In this document: positions 8,749 through 16,088 of the stretch, piece by piece
How positions within the stretch are numbered: position 1 is the first letter of the stretch
Layout: every line of letters begins with the position of its first letter
Assembly: GCA_902495595.1 (NCBI GenBank)
Contig: CABUXV010000001.1
Coordinates: 62,001-126,000, forward strand
Length of the DNA: 64,000 bases
Origin: an uncultured Eubacterium sp.
Lineage (GTDB): Bacteria > Bacillota > Clostridia > Peptostreptococcales > Anaerovoracaceae
Direction: 5' to 3'
The notes under the pieces: generated by a model
The model's input: the letters and a program-made list of their open reading frames with translations, nothing else
What the model was told of the DNA's origin: nothing
Database searches by the model: none
Program-made: the position numbers and the translations under genes

Positions 8749-8955
8749 CTATGATACTATATCTACGTATTCAACTATATCTGAAATATTGCAGTTTAAA
8801 AATTTACATAAATCATCAAGAGTAGTAGTACTTACAGGCATATTGTGCCGAAGTCTGTTTATAGTAGAGCTGCTCACTCTATATTTATTGATAAGCACGT
8901 AAGTGCTTATATTTTTTTGTTTTAAAGTTTTCCAAAAAGGGTCATAAGTTATCAT
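8749..8955 (-). CDS. small XRE/Cro-type helix-turn-helix regulator
   Basis: A 68-residue protein that is almost entirely a Cro/C1-type helix-turn-helix (HTH_26/YozG-like). It reads ISTYVLINKYRVSSSTINRLRH in the recognition region and TTLDDLCKFLNCNISDIVEY in the fourth and fifth helices. It is transcribed away from the exporter and polymer genes, and the 176 bases between them hold paired inverted TAGTCG/CGACTA motifs overlapping a strong promoter. I infer it is an autoregulatory repressor of the glycopolymer operon. The coding region contains a perfect palindrome (ATAAGCAC-4-GTGCTTAT, 8891-8910). No cofactor domain is present. Confidence 0.8.
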   Translation of the reverse strand: MITYDPFWKTLKQKNISTYVLINKYRVSSSTINRLRHNMPVSTTTLDDLCKFLNCNISDIVEYVDIVS

Positions 8956-9000
8956 GGTATTTATGCCTCATAAACAATGGTATGGATTAATTATATAGTG

Positions 9001-9070
9001 TAGTTTGTGTATTGACTATGCTCTATAAAACGACTATAATGTTATGCGTAGTTAGTCGATAAAACGACTA
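9001..9070. promoter_or_regulatory. operator cluster between xre-type gene and glycopolymer operon
   Basis: Site A, 9053-9070, is TAGTCG-ATAAAA-CGACTA with perfect 6-base arms. Site B, 9001-9018, is TAGT-N10-ACTA with the same 18-base size and overlaps the -35 of the rightward promoter. A further half-site CGACTA at 9031-9036 lies over the -10, and the 14-base sequence ATAAAACGACTATA is nearly repeated (9025-9038 and 9059-9072). On the other strand a TATAAT-type -10 with a weak TAGTCA -35 for the regulator gene falls in the same interval. The layout is that of a shared operator for divergent promoters. Confidence 0.55.
9012..9040 (+). promoter_or_regulatory. sigma-A promoter of the glycopolymer operon
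   Basis: TTGACT (9012-9017), a 17-base spacer and a consensus TATAAT (9035-9040) make this one of the best promoters in the window. Transcription would start near 9047, giving an untranslated leader of about 85 bases before the exporter gene. Confidence 0.7.
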
Positions 9071-9097
9071 TATTGTCATATTCGGTAATTTTTTATC

Positions 9098-9105
9098 GGG
9101 GGGGG
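9098..9105 (+). repeat. G8 homopolymer in the operon leader
   Basis: Eight consecutive G residues occur in the untranslated leader between the promoter and the first gene, in otherwise AT-rich DNA. Two bases later an ATG opens a 13-codon reading frame (9107-9148) that overlaps the GTG start of the exporter gene in another frame. Such tracts can slip during replication; whether this one does is not known. Confidence 0.6.
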
Positions 9106-9131
9106 TATGGCGATTATTAGAGGAAGAAAGA

Positions 9132-9938
9132 GTGAAAACTTTAGTTAAAATAGTAAAAGAACATGTATTATGGCGAAAGCAGATAATAAAGCTTGCCAAA
9201 GCAGATATAGTAAAAACATATTCGGGAGCAGCACTTGGATGGGCGTGGGCGATAATAAAGCCAACGGTCATGGTTTTGGTGCTGTGGTTTGCGTTCTCAG
9301 TAGGACTTAGGGTAGACAGTGAAGTTAACGGATACCCATATATCCTGTGGATATTGGCAGGAATGATACCGTGGTTTTACATGCAGAGCATGATAGGACA
9401 GGGAGCGGGAGCAATATTAAGATATAAATATCTGGTAACAAAGATGAAGTTTCCAGTATCTACAATTCCTACATTCGTAGGTTTATCAAAATTAATGGTG
9501 CATTTTTTCTTGATAGGAATAATGATAGCCATCTTTATAGTCTTAGGTCATTTTCCGGGCAAATATATATTACAGCTGCCCATATATCTAATAATGATGG
9601 TTGTATTTTTTACGTTCTGGAGTTTGTTTGCATCAATGCTGTCAGCAATGAGCAAAGATTTTTTAAATTTGGTTAAATCTTTTGTAACACCTGTATTTTG
9701 GCTGTCCGGAATAATGTATGACGTGAGCAAAATAAAAGTGGACTGGATACAAAACGTGATGATGTTTAATCCGGTAAGCTACTTTGCAACGGGATACAGA
9801 AACATATTCATATATGAGAAGTGGATATGGGAAGACAGAATAGGATTTGTATGTTTCATGGTGGTATTTGTATTGATGGCAGCAGCAGCGGTATGGGCAT
9901 ATAACAGGACGGTAAAAGAGATACCGGATATTTTGTAA
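9132..9938 (+). CDS. ABC-2 type polysaccharide/teichoic acid exporter, permease subunit
   Basis: Permease of a TagG/Wzm-type exporter that moves a lipid-linked glycopolymer across the membrane. The 268 residues contain six predicted membrane helices and the ABC2_membrane hallmarks YSGAALGWAWAIIKP near the N-terminus and NPVSYFATGYRNIF near the C-terminus. The start is a GTG at 9132 with GAGGAAG five bases upstream. The ATPase partner follows after 14 bases. It is the first gene of the rightward glycopolymer operon and lies directly behind the operator region. Confidence 0.92.
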   Translation: MKTLVKIVKEHVLWRKQIIKLAKADIVKTYSGAALGWAWAIIKPTVMVLVLWFAFSVGLRVDSEVNGYPYILWILAGMIPWFYMQSMIGQGAGAILRYKYLVTKMKFPVSTIPTFVGLSKLMVHFFLIGIMIAIFIVLGHFPGKYILQLPIYLIMMVVFFTFWSLFASMLSAMSKDFLNLVKSFVTPVFWLSGIMYDVSKIKVDWIQNVMMFNPVSYFATGYRNIFIYEKWIWEDRIGFVCFMVVFVLMAAAAVWAYNRTVKEIPDIL

Positions 9939-9952
9939 ATACGGAGTGAAAG

Positions 9953-10837
9953 ATGAGCAGAAAAGTTATAAGACTTGAACATGTGACAAAGATATATAAG
10001 CTTTTTAACAATGGAAAGAAACGATTTTTGGCTACATTTATAAAGTCTGTTACATATAAAGAGAAGCTTGCTATAAACGATGTATCATTTTCGGTAAAAA
10101 AGGGAGAATCGGTAGCACTGTTTGGAAGAAACGGCGCAGGTAAATCGACGATACTCAAGATGATAACAGGAGTATCGTACCCAACATACGGAAAAGTACA
10201 GGTAGAAGGAAGAGTAGGAGCATTGCTGGAGCTGACGTCAGGGTTTGACCCTGAGTTTTCCGGGAGGGAGAACATATATCTGAAAGGACAGCTGATAGGA
10301 ATGACAAACAAAGAAGTAGAGGAAGTAGAAGATAATATAGTTGAATTTGCAGAGGTAGGAGAATATATAGACCAGCCCTTAAGGACATATTCAAGCGGAA
10401 TGAAGGCGAGACTTGGATTTGCAATAAACGTGTGCATAAGACCGGATATATTGATAGTAGATGAGGCGCTTAGCGTGGGAGATGCCAAGTTTAAGAAAAA
10501 ATGCGTAACGAAGATAAAAGAAATGATAAAGGAATATGGTACCACACTTTTGTTCGTGACACATTCTACGGGAACAGCCAAGGAGTTTTGCAGCAGAGGA
10601 ATAGTGTTAAGGTCAGGAAGGGTGCTGTATGACGGGAAGATAGAAGACGCGATATATTGGTATGAGGAAAGCCTTAAGAGAAAAGAGAGCGGGGGAACGA
10701 TAAGGGTTACAAGTGAGAGTGAAAACAGGATAAAAAATCCTGTGGGGATGTCACTTACAAAGATGATTGTGATGATAGTTATATTAATGATGCTTATTGT
10801 AGGTCTTGGAATTACTTTAAGCGTAACCGGAGCATAG
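9953..10837 (+). CDS. ABC exporter ATPase subunit (TagH/Wzt-type) with C-terminal membrane anchor
   Basis: ATPase partner of the upstream permease, for export of a teichoic-acid-like polymer. The ATPase domain (about 5-245) has Walker A GRNGAGKST, the signature YSSGMKARL, Walker B ILIVDEAL and the H-loop VTHSTG. It ends with a single hydrophobic helix (about 267-288), as TagH proteins have, but lacks both the large extracellular domain of Bacillus TagH and the carbohydrate-binding domain of some Wzt proteins. Export is therefore probably not gated by recognition of a modified chain end on this subunit. Confidence 0.92.
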   Translation: MSRKVIRLEHVTKIYKLFNNGKKRFLATFIKSVTYKEKLAINDVSFSVKKGESVALFGRNGAGKSTILKMITGVSYPTYGKVQVEGRVGALLELTSGFDPEFSGRENIYLKGQLIGMTNKEVEEVEDNIVEFAEVGEYIDQPLRTYSSGMKARLGFAINVCIRPDILIVDEALSVGDAKFKKKCVTKIKEMIKEYGTTLLFVTHSTGTAKEFCSRGIVLRSGRVLYDGKIEDAIYWYEESLKRKESGGTIRVTSESENRIKNPVGMSLTKMIVMIVILMMLIVGLGITLSVTGA

Positions 10838-10849
10838 CCGGGTTGAAAT

Positions 10850-11248
10850 ATGATGAAAAGAGTATTAACATATGGAACTTTTGATTTGCTTCATTATGGA
10901 CATATAAGGCTGCTAAAAAGAGCAAAGGAGATGGGAGACTATCTCATAGTAGCGCTATCGACAGATGAATTCAATGAAATGAAAGGTAAGAAAGCTTTTC
11001 ACGATTATGAGACGAGAAAGATGATGCTTGAGGCAGTAAGATATGTGGACTTAGTTATTCCGGAGGAGAACTGGCAGCAAAAGATAGATGATATAAAGAC
11101 ATATAAAGTGGATATATGCGTAATGGGGAGCGATTGGGAAGAAAGCGATAAATTTGATTATCTGAAAGATTATTGTGAAATGAGATTCTTGGACAGAACA
11201 GAGGGGATATCGACTACAAAAATAAAAGAAGAATTAGGAGCAGATTAG
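10850..11248 (+). CDS. tagD: glycerol-3-phosphate cytidylyltransferase
   Basis: Makes CDP-glycerol from CTP and sn-glycerol 3-phosphate, the building block of poly(glycerol phosphate) chains. The 132-residue protein has the nucleotidyltransferase motifs YGTFDLLHYGH (residues 6-16) and RTEGISTT near residue 119, plus the GSDWEES loop, at the usual TagD length. The start has two consecutive ATGs; either may be used. It lies 12 bases after the ATPase gene and directly before two glycerophosphotransferase genes, which fixes its role well. A second TagD-like domain occurs at 13719. Confidence 0.95.
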   Translation: MMKRVLTYGTFDLLHYGHIRLLKRAKEMGDYLIVALSTDEFNEMKGKKAFHDYETRKMMLEAVRYVDLVIPEENWQQKIDDIKTYKVDICVMGSDWEESDKFDYLKDYCEMRFLDRTEGISTTKIKEELGAD

Positions 11249-11258
11249 TCTTTATCGT

Positions 11259-12392
11259 ATGAAAATTATATTGATGAAAGCTGCTGTGGTTATATTAAAT
11301 TCAGCTTATTTAATATTTAAACCATTTAAGCTTAAAAATAAAATAGTGATTTTAAGCAGACAGGCAAATCATCCGACGATAGATATAAAGTTGCTTAGAG
11401 AAGAACTTAACAGGAGAAATGCTAAAACTATAGTGTTGGCAAAAAGACTTCAAAAAAGTTTTTTAGGAGTGATAAAATATGGAGTTCATATGATGCATCA
11501 AATGTATCATATAGCGACATCCAAGGTTGTTGTTATTGATGGGTACTGTATATTAGCCTCAATATTAAAGAAGAAAAAAGAACAGAATATAGTTCAGATA
11601 TGGCATTCTCTTGGAGCTGTAAAAAAGTTTGGATATCAAAGTGTAGGTAAACCCGGAGGAAACAGAGAAGATGTCGTAAAGGTTATGAAGCTTTACAGAA
11701 ATTATGATTATATTATAGCTCCGAGCCAAAGAACAGCAGATATTTACAGCGAGGCTTTTGAGATAGATAGGGAAAAGGTAAAGCTTTATGGACTGCCGAG
11801 GATAGATTACATAAAGAATGAAGATAAACACATACAGGAAAAAATATTGGAAGATTATCCTAAGCTTAATGAAAAGGAAAATGTGCTTTATGCTCCGACT
11901 TTCAGAAAGAACGGCAGATTAAATATAGAAGGATTTTTAGAAGGATTTGATTTTGAAAGATACAATTTAATCATAAGAAAGCACTGGCTTGATAAGACGG
12001 ATTACGAGAATGCCATAGGCAGGGGAGCGGTAATGGCCAAAAGTTACGATATTCTCGACTGGCTGAAAATATCAGATAAGGTAATAACCGATTATTCAGC
12101 AACGGTATTTGAAACTTTGCTGATGGATAAAGAATTGTATTTTTATATTCCTGATGTTCATGAATATGAGAAAAATGTAGGTCTTAATGTGGATTTTATG
12201 AAAGAAGGAATTGGAGAGTATATATATACGGGAGCAGACAGGTTATTTAAAGAGATGGAAAGAGAATATGATAAAGAAAAGATAAGGAACTTTAAAGAAA
12301 AATACATATCTGTAGACTGCAATAATGTTACATACAAGTTATCTGATTTTCTTATTTCATTGATGAATGATATTGAAGGAGAGCATAGCTGA
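11259..12392 (+). CDS. CDP-glycerol glycerophosphotransferase family protein (short form)
   Basis: Membrane-associated transferase of the Glyphos_transf family, moving glycerol phosphate from CDP-glycerol to a lipid-linked acceptor. The 377 residues include an N-terminal hydrophobic helix, QIWHSLGAVKKFGYQ (the conserved His region), YAPTFRKNG and the nucleotide-binding ITDYSATVFETLL. It is similar in size to TagB-type primases and lacks the extra N-terminal domain of TagF polymerases. No strong Shine-Dalgarno site is near the ATG; AGGAG lies 19 bases upstream. It might add the priming unit, with the following gene elongating, but the split of labour cannot be read from sequence. Confidence 0.88.
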   Translation: MKIILMKAAVVILNSAYLIFKPFKLKNKIVILSRQANHPTIDIKLLREELNRRNAKTIVLAKRLQKSFLGVIKYGVHMMHQMYHIATSKVVVIDGYCILASILKKKKEQNIVQIWHSLGAVKKFGYQSVGKPGGNREDVVKVMKLYRNYDYIIAPSQRTADIYSEAFEIDREKVKLYGLPRIDYIKNEDKHIQEKILEDYPKLNEKENVLYAPTFRKNGRLNIEGFLEGFDFERYNLIIRKHWLDKTDYENAIGRGAVMAKSYDILDWLKISDKVITDYSATVFETLLMDKELYFYIPDVHEYEKNVGLNVDFMKEGIGEYIYTGADRLFKEMEREYDKEKIRNFKEKYISVDCNNVTYKLSDFLISLMNDIEGEHS

Positions 12393-12393
12393 A

Positions 12394-13659
12394 ATGGGAG
12401 CATATAGGAGAATCAGAAAAAAAGTAAAGAAATGTCTGATAGATTTATCTAAGAAAAACAGTGCCGTACGCATGTTTTTCAGAAGTATCAGATATATAAA
12501 AAACAGATGCAGATATTTGTTATATCACTTTTCTCATATAAATGATAAAAAAATTATATTTGAATCCTTTATGGGCAGGAAGTATTCGGATAATCCAAAA
12601 GCAGTGTATGAATACATGCTGCGAAATGAAAGATTCAAAGATTTTGATTTTGTATGGGCCTTTAAAGATATGGATAAACATAAAGAATTCGATATTTTGG
12701 ATAACAGCCGTACACAAATAGTAAAGTACGGTTCACGGGATTATTACAAAGCTTATGGGACAAGTAAGTACTGGGTGAGCAATTCACGAATTCCAGAAGC
12801 CATATATAAAAAGGAAAATCAGGTGTATCTGCAGTGTTGGCATGGTACGCCGCTTAAAAAGCTGGGATATGACATAGAAGTGGAAGGGAAAAATGCGCTA
12901 AATTCCAACAAGGACATAAGAAAAAAATATAAAGCGGATGCTAAGAGATATTCATACATGACATCATCTTCCGGGTTTTGTACGGAGAAGTTTATTTCTG
13001 CCTTTAATCTTAAAGCATGGGGAAAAGAAAATATTGTCATAGAAGAAGGTTTTCCTCGTAACGATATTTTATCAAATTACAGGCAGGAAGATGTAGGAAA
13101 TATAAAAGAGAAGCTTGGAATTGCCGAAGATAAAAAAGTTATTTTGTACGCACCCACATGGAGGGATAACCAGCACGACAGCAGCAAGGGGTATGTATAT
13201 AAAAATAAACTTGATTTTGACGTGATGCAAAGAGAACTATCGGAATCGTATGTCGTGCTGTTCAGGGCGCATTACTTTGTTGCCAATAACTTTGATTTTG
13301 AAAAGTATTGCGGATTTGTTTATGATGTTTCCTCCTATGAGAATATAAATGATTTGTACATAGTATCTGACCTGCTTGTTACAGACTATTCGAGCGTGTT
13401 TTTTGATTATGCAGTGCTCAGAAAGCCGATAATTTTCTTTATGTATGATTTGGATGAATATGCTGAGGAAATAAGAGGATTTTATCTGTCGCTTGATGAG
13501 TTACCGGGGAATATATGTACAAATGAGGAACAGCTATTAGACGAAATCAAGCACAATGGGAGCATCATACATCATAGATATGATGATTTTAATAAGAAAT
13601 ATAACTACTTGGATGACGGACAGGCAACGAAGAGAGTTGTGGAAAAAGTGTTTTTGTAA
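12394..13659 (+). CDS. CDP-glycerol glycerophosphotransferase family protein
   Basis: Second glycerophosphotransferase (421 residues from this start). It carries the catalytic-site signature CWHGTPLKKLGYD, ILYAPTWRDN and VTDYSSVFFDYAVLRKP, all characteristic of TagB/TagF enzymes, and a basic N-terminal segment suited to membrane association. An in-frame ATG at 12367 would overlap the preceding gene by 26 bases; I prefer 12394, which begins one base after the previous stop and follows GAAGGAG. Together with tagD and the upstream transferase it forms a minimal poly(glycerol phosphate) synthesis set. No TagO or TagA (linkage-unit enzyme) is present in the window. Confidence 0.9.
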   Translation: MGAYRRIRKKVKKCLIDLSKKNSAVRMFFRSIRYIKNRCRYLLYHFSHINDKKIIFESFMGRKYSDNPKAVYEYMLRNERFKDFDFVWAFKDMDKHKEFDILDNSRTQIVKYGSRDYYKAYGTSKYWVSNSRIPEAIYKKENQVYLQCWHGTPLKKLGYDIEVEGKNALNSNKDIRKKYKADAKRYSYMTSSSGFCTEKFISAFNLKAWGKENIVIEEGFPRNDILSNYRQEDVGNIKEKLGIAEDKKVILYAPTWRDNQHDSSKGYVYKNKLDFDVMQRELSESYVVLFRAHYFVANNFDFEKYCGFVYDVSSYENINDLYIVSDLLVTDYSSVFFDYAVLRKPIIFFMYDLDEYAEEIRGFYLSLDELPGNICTNEEQLLDEIKHNGSIIHHRYDDFNKKYNYLDDGQATKRVVEKVFL

Positions 13660-13718
13660 GTTAAGAATGAATAGAGAAATTTTCAAATTATATAAAAAGA
13701 TGCTAATTGAGGTAAAAA

Positions 13719-15020
13719 ATGAAAAAGGTAATTACTTATGGAACATTTGATTTGTTTCATATTGGTCATTATAACATTTTAAAAAGGGCAAAGGCGTGTG
13801 GAGATTATCTCATAGTGGGCGTAACTGGCGAAAATTATGATGCCGAAAGAGGTAAATTATCTGTTCAGGACAGTTTAAGCAAAAGAATAGAAAATGTTAA
13901 AAAAACTGGCTTTGCTGACATGATCATAGTTGAAGAATATTTAGGTCAGAAAATTTCGGATATCATTAAATATAATGTGGATGTACTTGCAATTGGATCT
14001 GATTGGAAAGGAAAGTTTGACCATTTAAGAAAATATTGCGAGGTAATATATTTGGAAAGAACAAAAGATATTTCAAGTACCCAGATACGTCAAAAAAATT
14101 TAAACATATATAAAATAGGTATTGTAACAGATTCTTTATATGATCAGGAGTCGGTAATTGAACCAAAAAGTGTAAGTGGAATACATGTGGAAAGTGTATT
14201 TGCTGAGGATAAGAAAATTGCAGAATCATTTGCATTGAAATATGAACTTGATAAGGGGTTTTCAGATTACGAAGATTTTTTAAATAATATTGATATCGTT
14301 TATATTAAAGCAAATCAGCCAAAACGATTTAAATATTCCAAATTGGCTATAGAGCATAAAAAGCATGTTATTTGTGATGTACCGGTTACATTAGATATAA
14401 ATGATAAAAAAGAGTTGATTGCCATGGCGAATCATAATAGTGTGATTTTTATAGATAATATATCAATGTTGTATTTGCAGTCATTTGAACAATTATCGTG
14501 GATGACAAGAGGAAATATGATTGGAGATATTTTAGGAATAAAAGTCTGTATTTCAAAAGAAAATTTCAACCATATTGATGAGAAAACAATTACAGAATTA
14601 GCTTATTTTCCTATATGCGCAGCAGTTCGCTTACTTGGAAATTCTTTTATTGATTATGATTGCAGTACTGTAAAAAATGACAGAGATGAAATTATATATG
14701 GAACCGTGAAATTAACATATGAAAATACAATAGTTTATATTGAAATAGGTCTGAGTGTTGCTTTAGAAGATGGAATGATTATTACAGGAACAGACGGAAC
14801 TATATTTGTACCTGACAATTGGTGGAATCTTGGATATTTTAAGATAAGAAAAAAAGGAGAGTCAAAATTTAAACGATATAGCTTTAATTTCGAGGGTAAT
14901 GGGTTTAGATACATCATTAGAAGTTTATTACAAATGATTAATAATAAAACAATATCTTCGCAGAGAATAACAGAGGAAGACTCAGAGGCGATACTACGTG
15001 TTTTGGATGGAATAAACTAA
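13719..15020 (+). CDS. fusion of a TagD-like cytidylyltransferase and a Gfo/Idh/MocA-like domain
   Basis: A 433-residue two-domain protein. Residues 1-128 are a complete nucleotidyltransferase (YGTFDLFHIGH, GSDWKG, RTKDISSTQIR), closely similar to the tagD product of this operon. Residues about 130-433 align with the Gfo/Idh/MocA oxidoreductase fold (FSDYEDFLNNIDIVYIKANQP, then HKKHVICDVPVTLD). The glycine-rich dinucleotide motif is replaced by GIVTDSLYDQES and the usual EKP is DVP, so classical NAD(P) chemistry is doubtful. A cytidylyltransferase joined to a reductase recalls fused CDP-ribitol enzymes, so a CDP-alcohol other than CDP-glycerol is one idea. From here to about 28.0 kb the DNA is visibly richer in A and T. 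Confidence 0.82.
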   Translation: MKKVITYGTFDLFHIGHYNILKRAKACGDYLIVGVTGENYDAERGKLSVQDSLSKRIENVKKTGFADMIIVEEYLGQKISDIIKYNVDVLAIGSDWKGKFDHLRKYCEVIYLERTKDISSTQIRQKNLNIYKIGIVTDSLYDQESVIEPKSVSGIHVESVFAEDKKIAESFALKYELDKGFSDYEDFLNNIDIVYIKANQPKRFKYSKLAIEHKKHVICDVPVTLDINDKKELIAMANHNSVIFIDNISMLYLQSFEQLSWMTRGNMIGDILGIKVCISKENFNHIDEKTITELAYFPICAAVRLLGNSFIDYDCSTVKNDRDEIIYGTVKLTYENTIVYIEIGLSVALEDGMIITGTDGTIFVPDNWWNLGYFKIRKKGESKFKRYSFNFEGNGFRYIIRSLLQMINNKTISSQRITEEDSEAILRVLDGIN

Positions 15021-15029
15021 GTAAAAATT

Positions 15030-16088
15030 ATGAAAAATTTAAAGCTTATATTAAGAAACTTAAAAGATGAACTAGATGATATATGTGCAAAGAATGGGAT
15101 TGAATATTCGTCATCGGAAGAATCGGATAATATTACAGGTACTGCAAATATATTTATGACAGCGAAGAATTTGAAAAAATTTATTCAATGTTTCGATAAA
15201 TTTGAAGGAGAAAACCGGGTTATTGAATGGATGGGAAATAATGAAACTTTTCCGGGACTATTTGTAAGATATATAGACACGTCAACTACATATTGCACGC
15301 CCTATAGACTTGTATATGAAAAACACTTGGGAATCTGTATTACTATACAGATTCTAAGACCTAAGAACAGGAAAAGCACGTATTATAAAGCTTTTGAAAA
15401 TGCATATGAGAACATAGTAAAGGATAAAGCTGCAAGTGGAAAACGACTGGAACCTATTTTAAGGAAAAAACTTCTTAAGAGAATTAAGACTTGCGGTAAG
15501 GAGCAAGCAGTAAAAGAGACAGCATATTGGCTTCTTGAAAAATATACAAGTGACGATAAGTGTAAAGGATATTGGATAAAGAATAACAGTTTAGCCAATA
15601 TTGAAATCGCTGATTTTAAAGAAAACAGTGCAGACTATTTCTGTGATACCGATATTTCATATAAGGAATTAAATCTTGAAAGATATTCTGAATTGATTGA
15701 GAGCGTTCTTAAGGATGAGGAAAAAATCAAAAGGAAATTAAGGAAATATAAGGTCAGGAAACAGGAACTGCTCAATAGTATTTTCAGATTGTATTACAGA
15801 TATTATTTTTATATTGAACTGGATGAAAATTTTGAGAAAATAGAGCGGCTATATGATGAAAATAAACTAGAAGAATTAAATTCTATTATACATCCATATA
15901 TATCTGCGACTGAAAAATACGGAGAGATATATATAAGCGAAAGGGTAAATTCATTGCTTCAAAAAATTTACGGAACAAATGTAAAAAAAAATACTGAGAA
16001 TTTTTCTGAAAACGATATGAGAGATCTTGCAGTATACAATTATGAAGGCAATTATATAAAAATATTGGGAGGCTGTAAAGATGAATAG
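15030..16088 (+). CDS. degenerate LicD-like protein
   Basis: A 352-residue protein that I recognise only weakly. An N-terminal helix (LKDELDDICAKNGIEY) and the block RYIDTSTTYCTPYRLVYEKH correspond to segments of LicD-type phosphotransferases, and the same kind of block (RYVDTKTSYSF) occurs in the intact LicD domain encoded at 23187. The metal-binding PWDDDID motif and the SGGTLLGALRHEG motif are both absent, so it is probably not a catalyst by itself. It overlaps the following intact LicD gene by eight bases, suggesting coupled translation and perhaps a partner or regulatory role. No clear ribosome binding site is seen. Confidence 0.6.
   Translation: MKNLKLILRNLKDELDDICAKNGIEYSSSEESDNITGTANIFMTAKNLKKFIQCFDKFEGENRVIEWMGNNETFPGLFVRYIDTSTTYCTPYRLVYEKHLGICITIQILRPKNRKSTYYKAFENAYENIVKDKAASGKRLEPILRKKLLKRIKTCGKEQAVKETAYWLLEKYTSDDKCKGYWIKNNSLANIEIADFKENSADYFCDTDISYKELNLERYSELIESVLKDEEKIKRKLRKYKVRKQELLNSIFRLYYRYYFYIELDENFEKIERLYDENKLEELNSIIHPYISATEKYGEIYISERVNSLLQKIYGTNVKKNTENFSENDMRDLAVYNYEGNYIKILGGCKDE

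Noticed and set aside
8891..8910. Perfect ATAAGCAC-4-GTGCTTAT palindrome as an operator
   Set aside because: It lies within the XRE coding region and does not match the operator motif upstream; kept only as a note in that gene's entry.
9856..10581. Long open reading frame on the minus strand opposite the exporter ATPase gene
   Set aside because: It lies entirely over a gene with intact ABC motifs, has no ribosome binding site, and its translation is low-complexity in the way expected from an antisense shadow.
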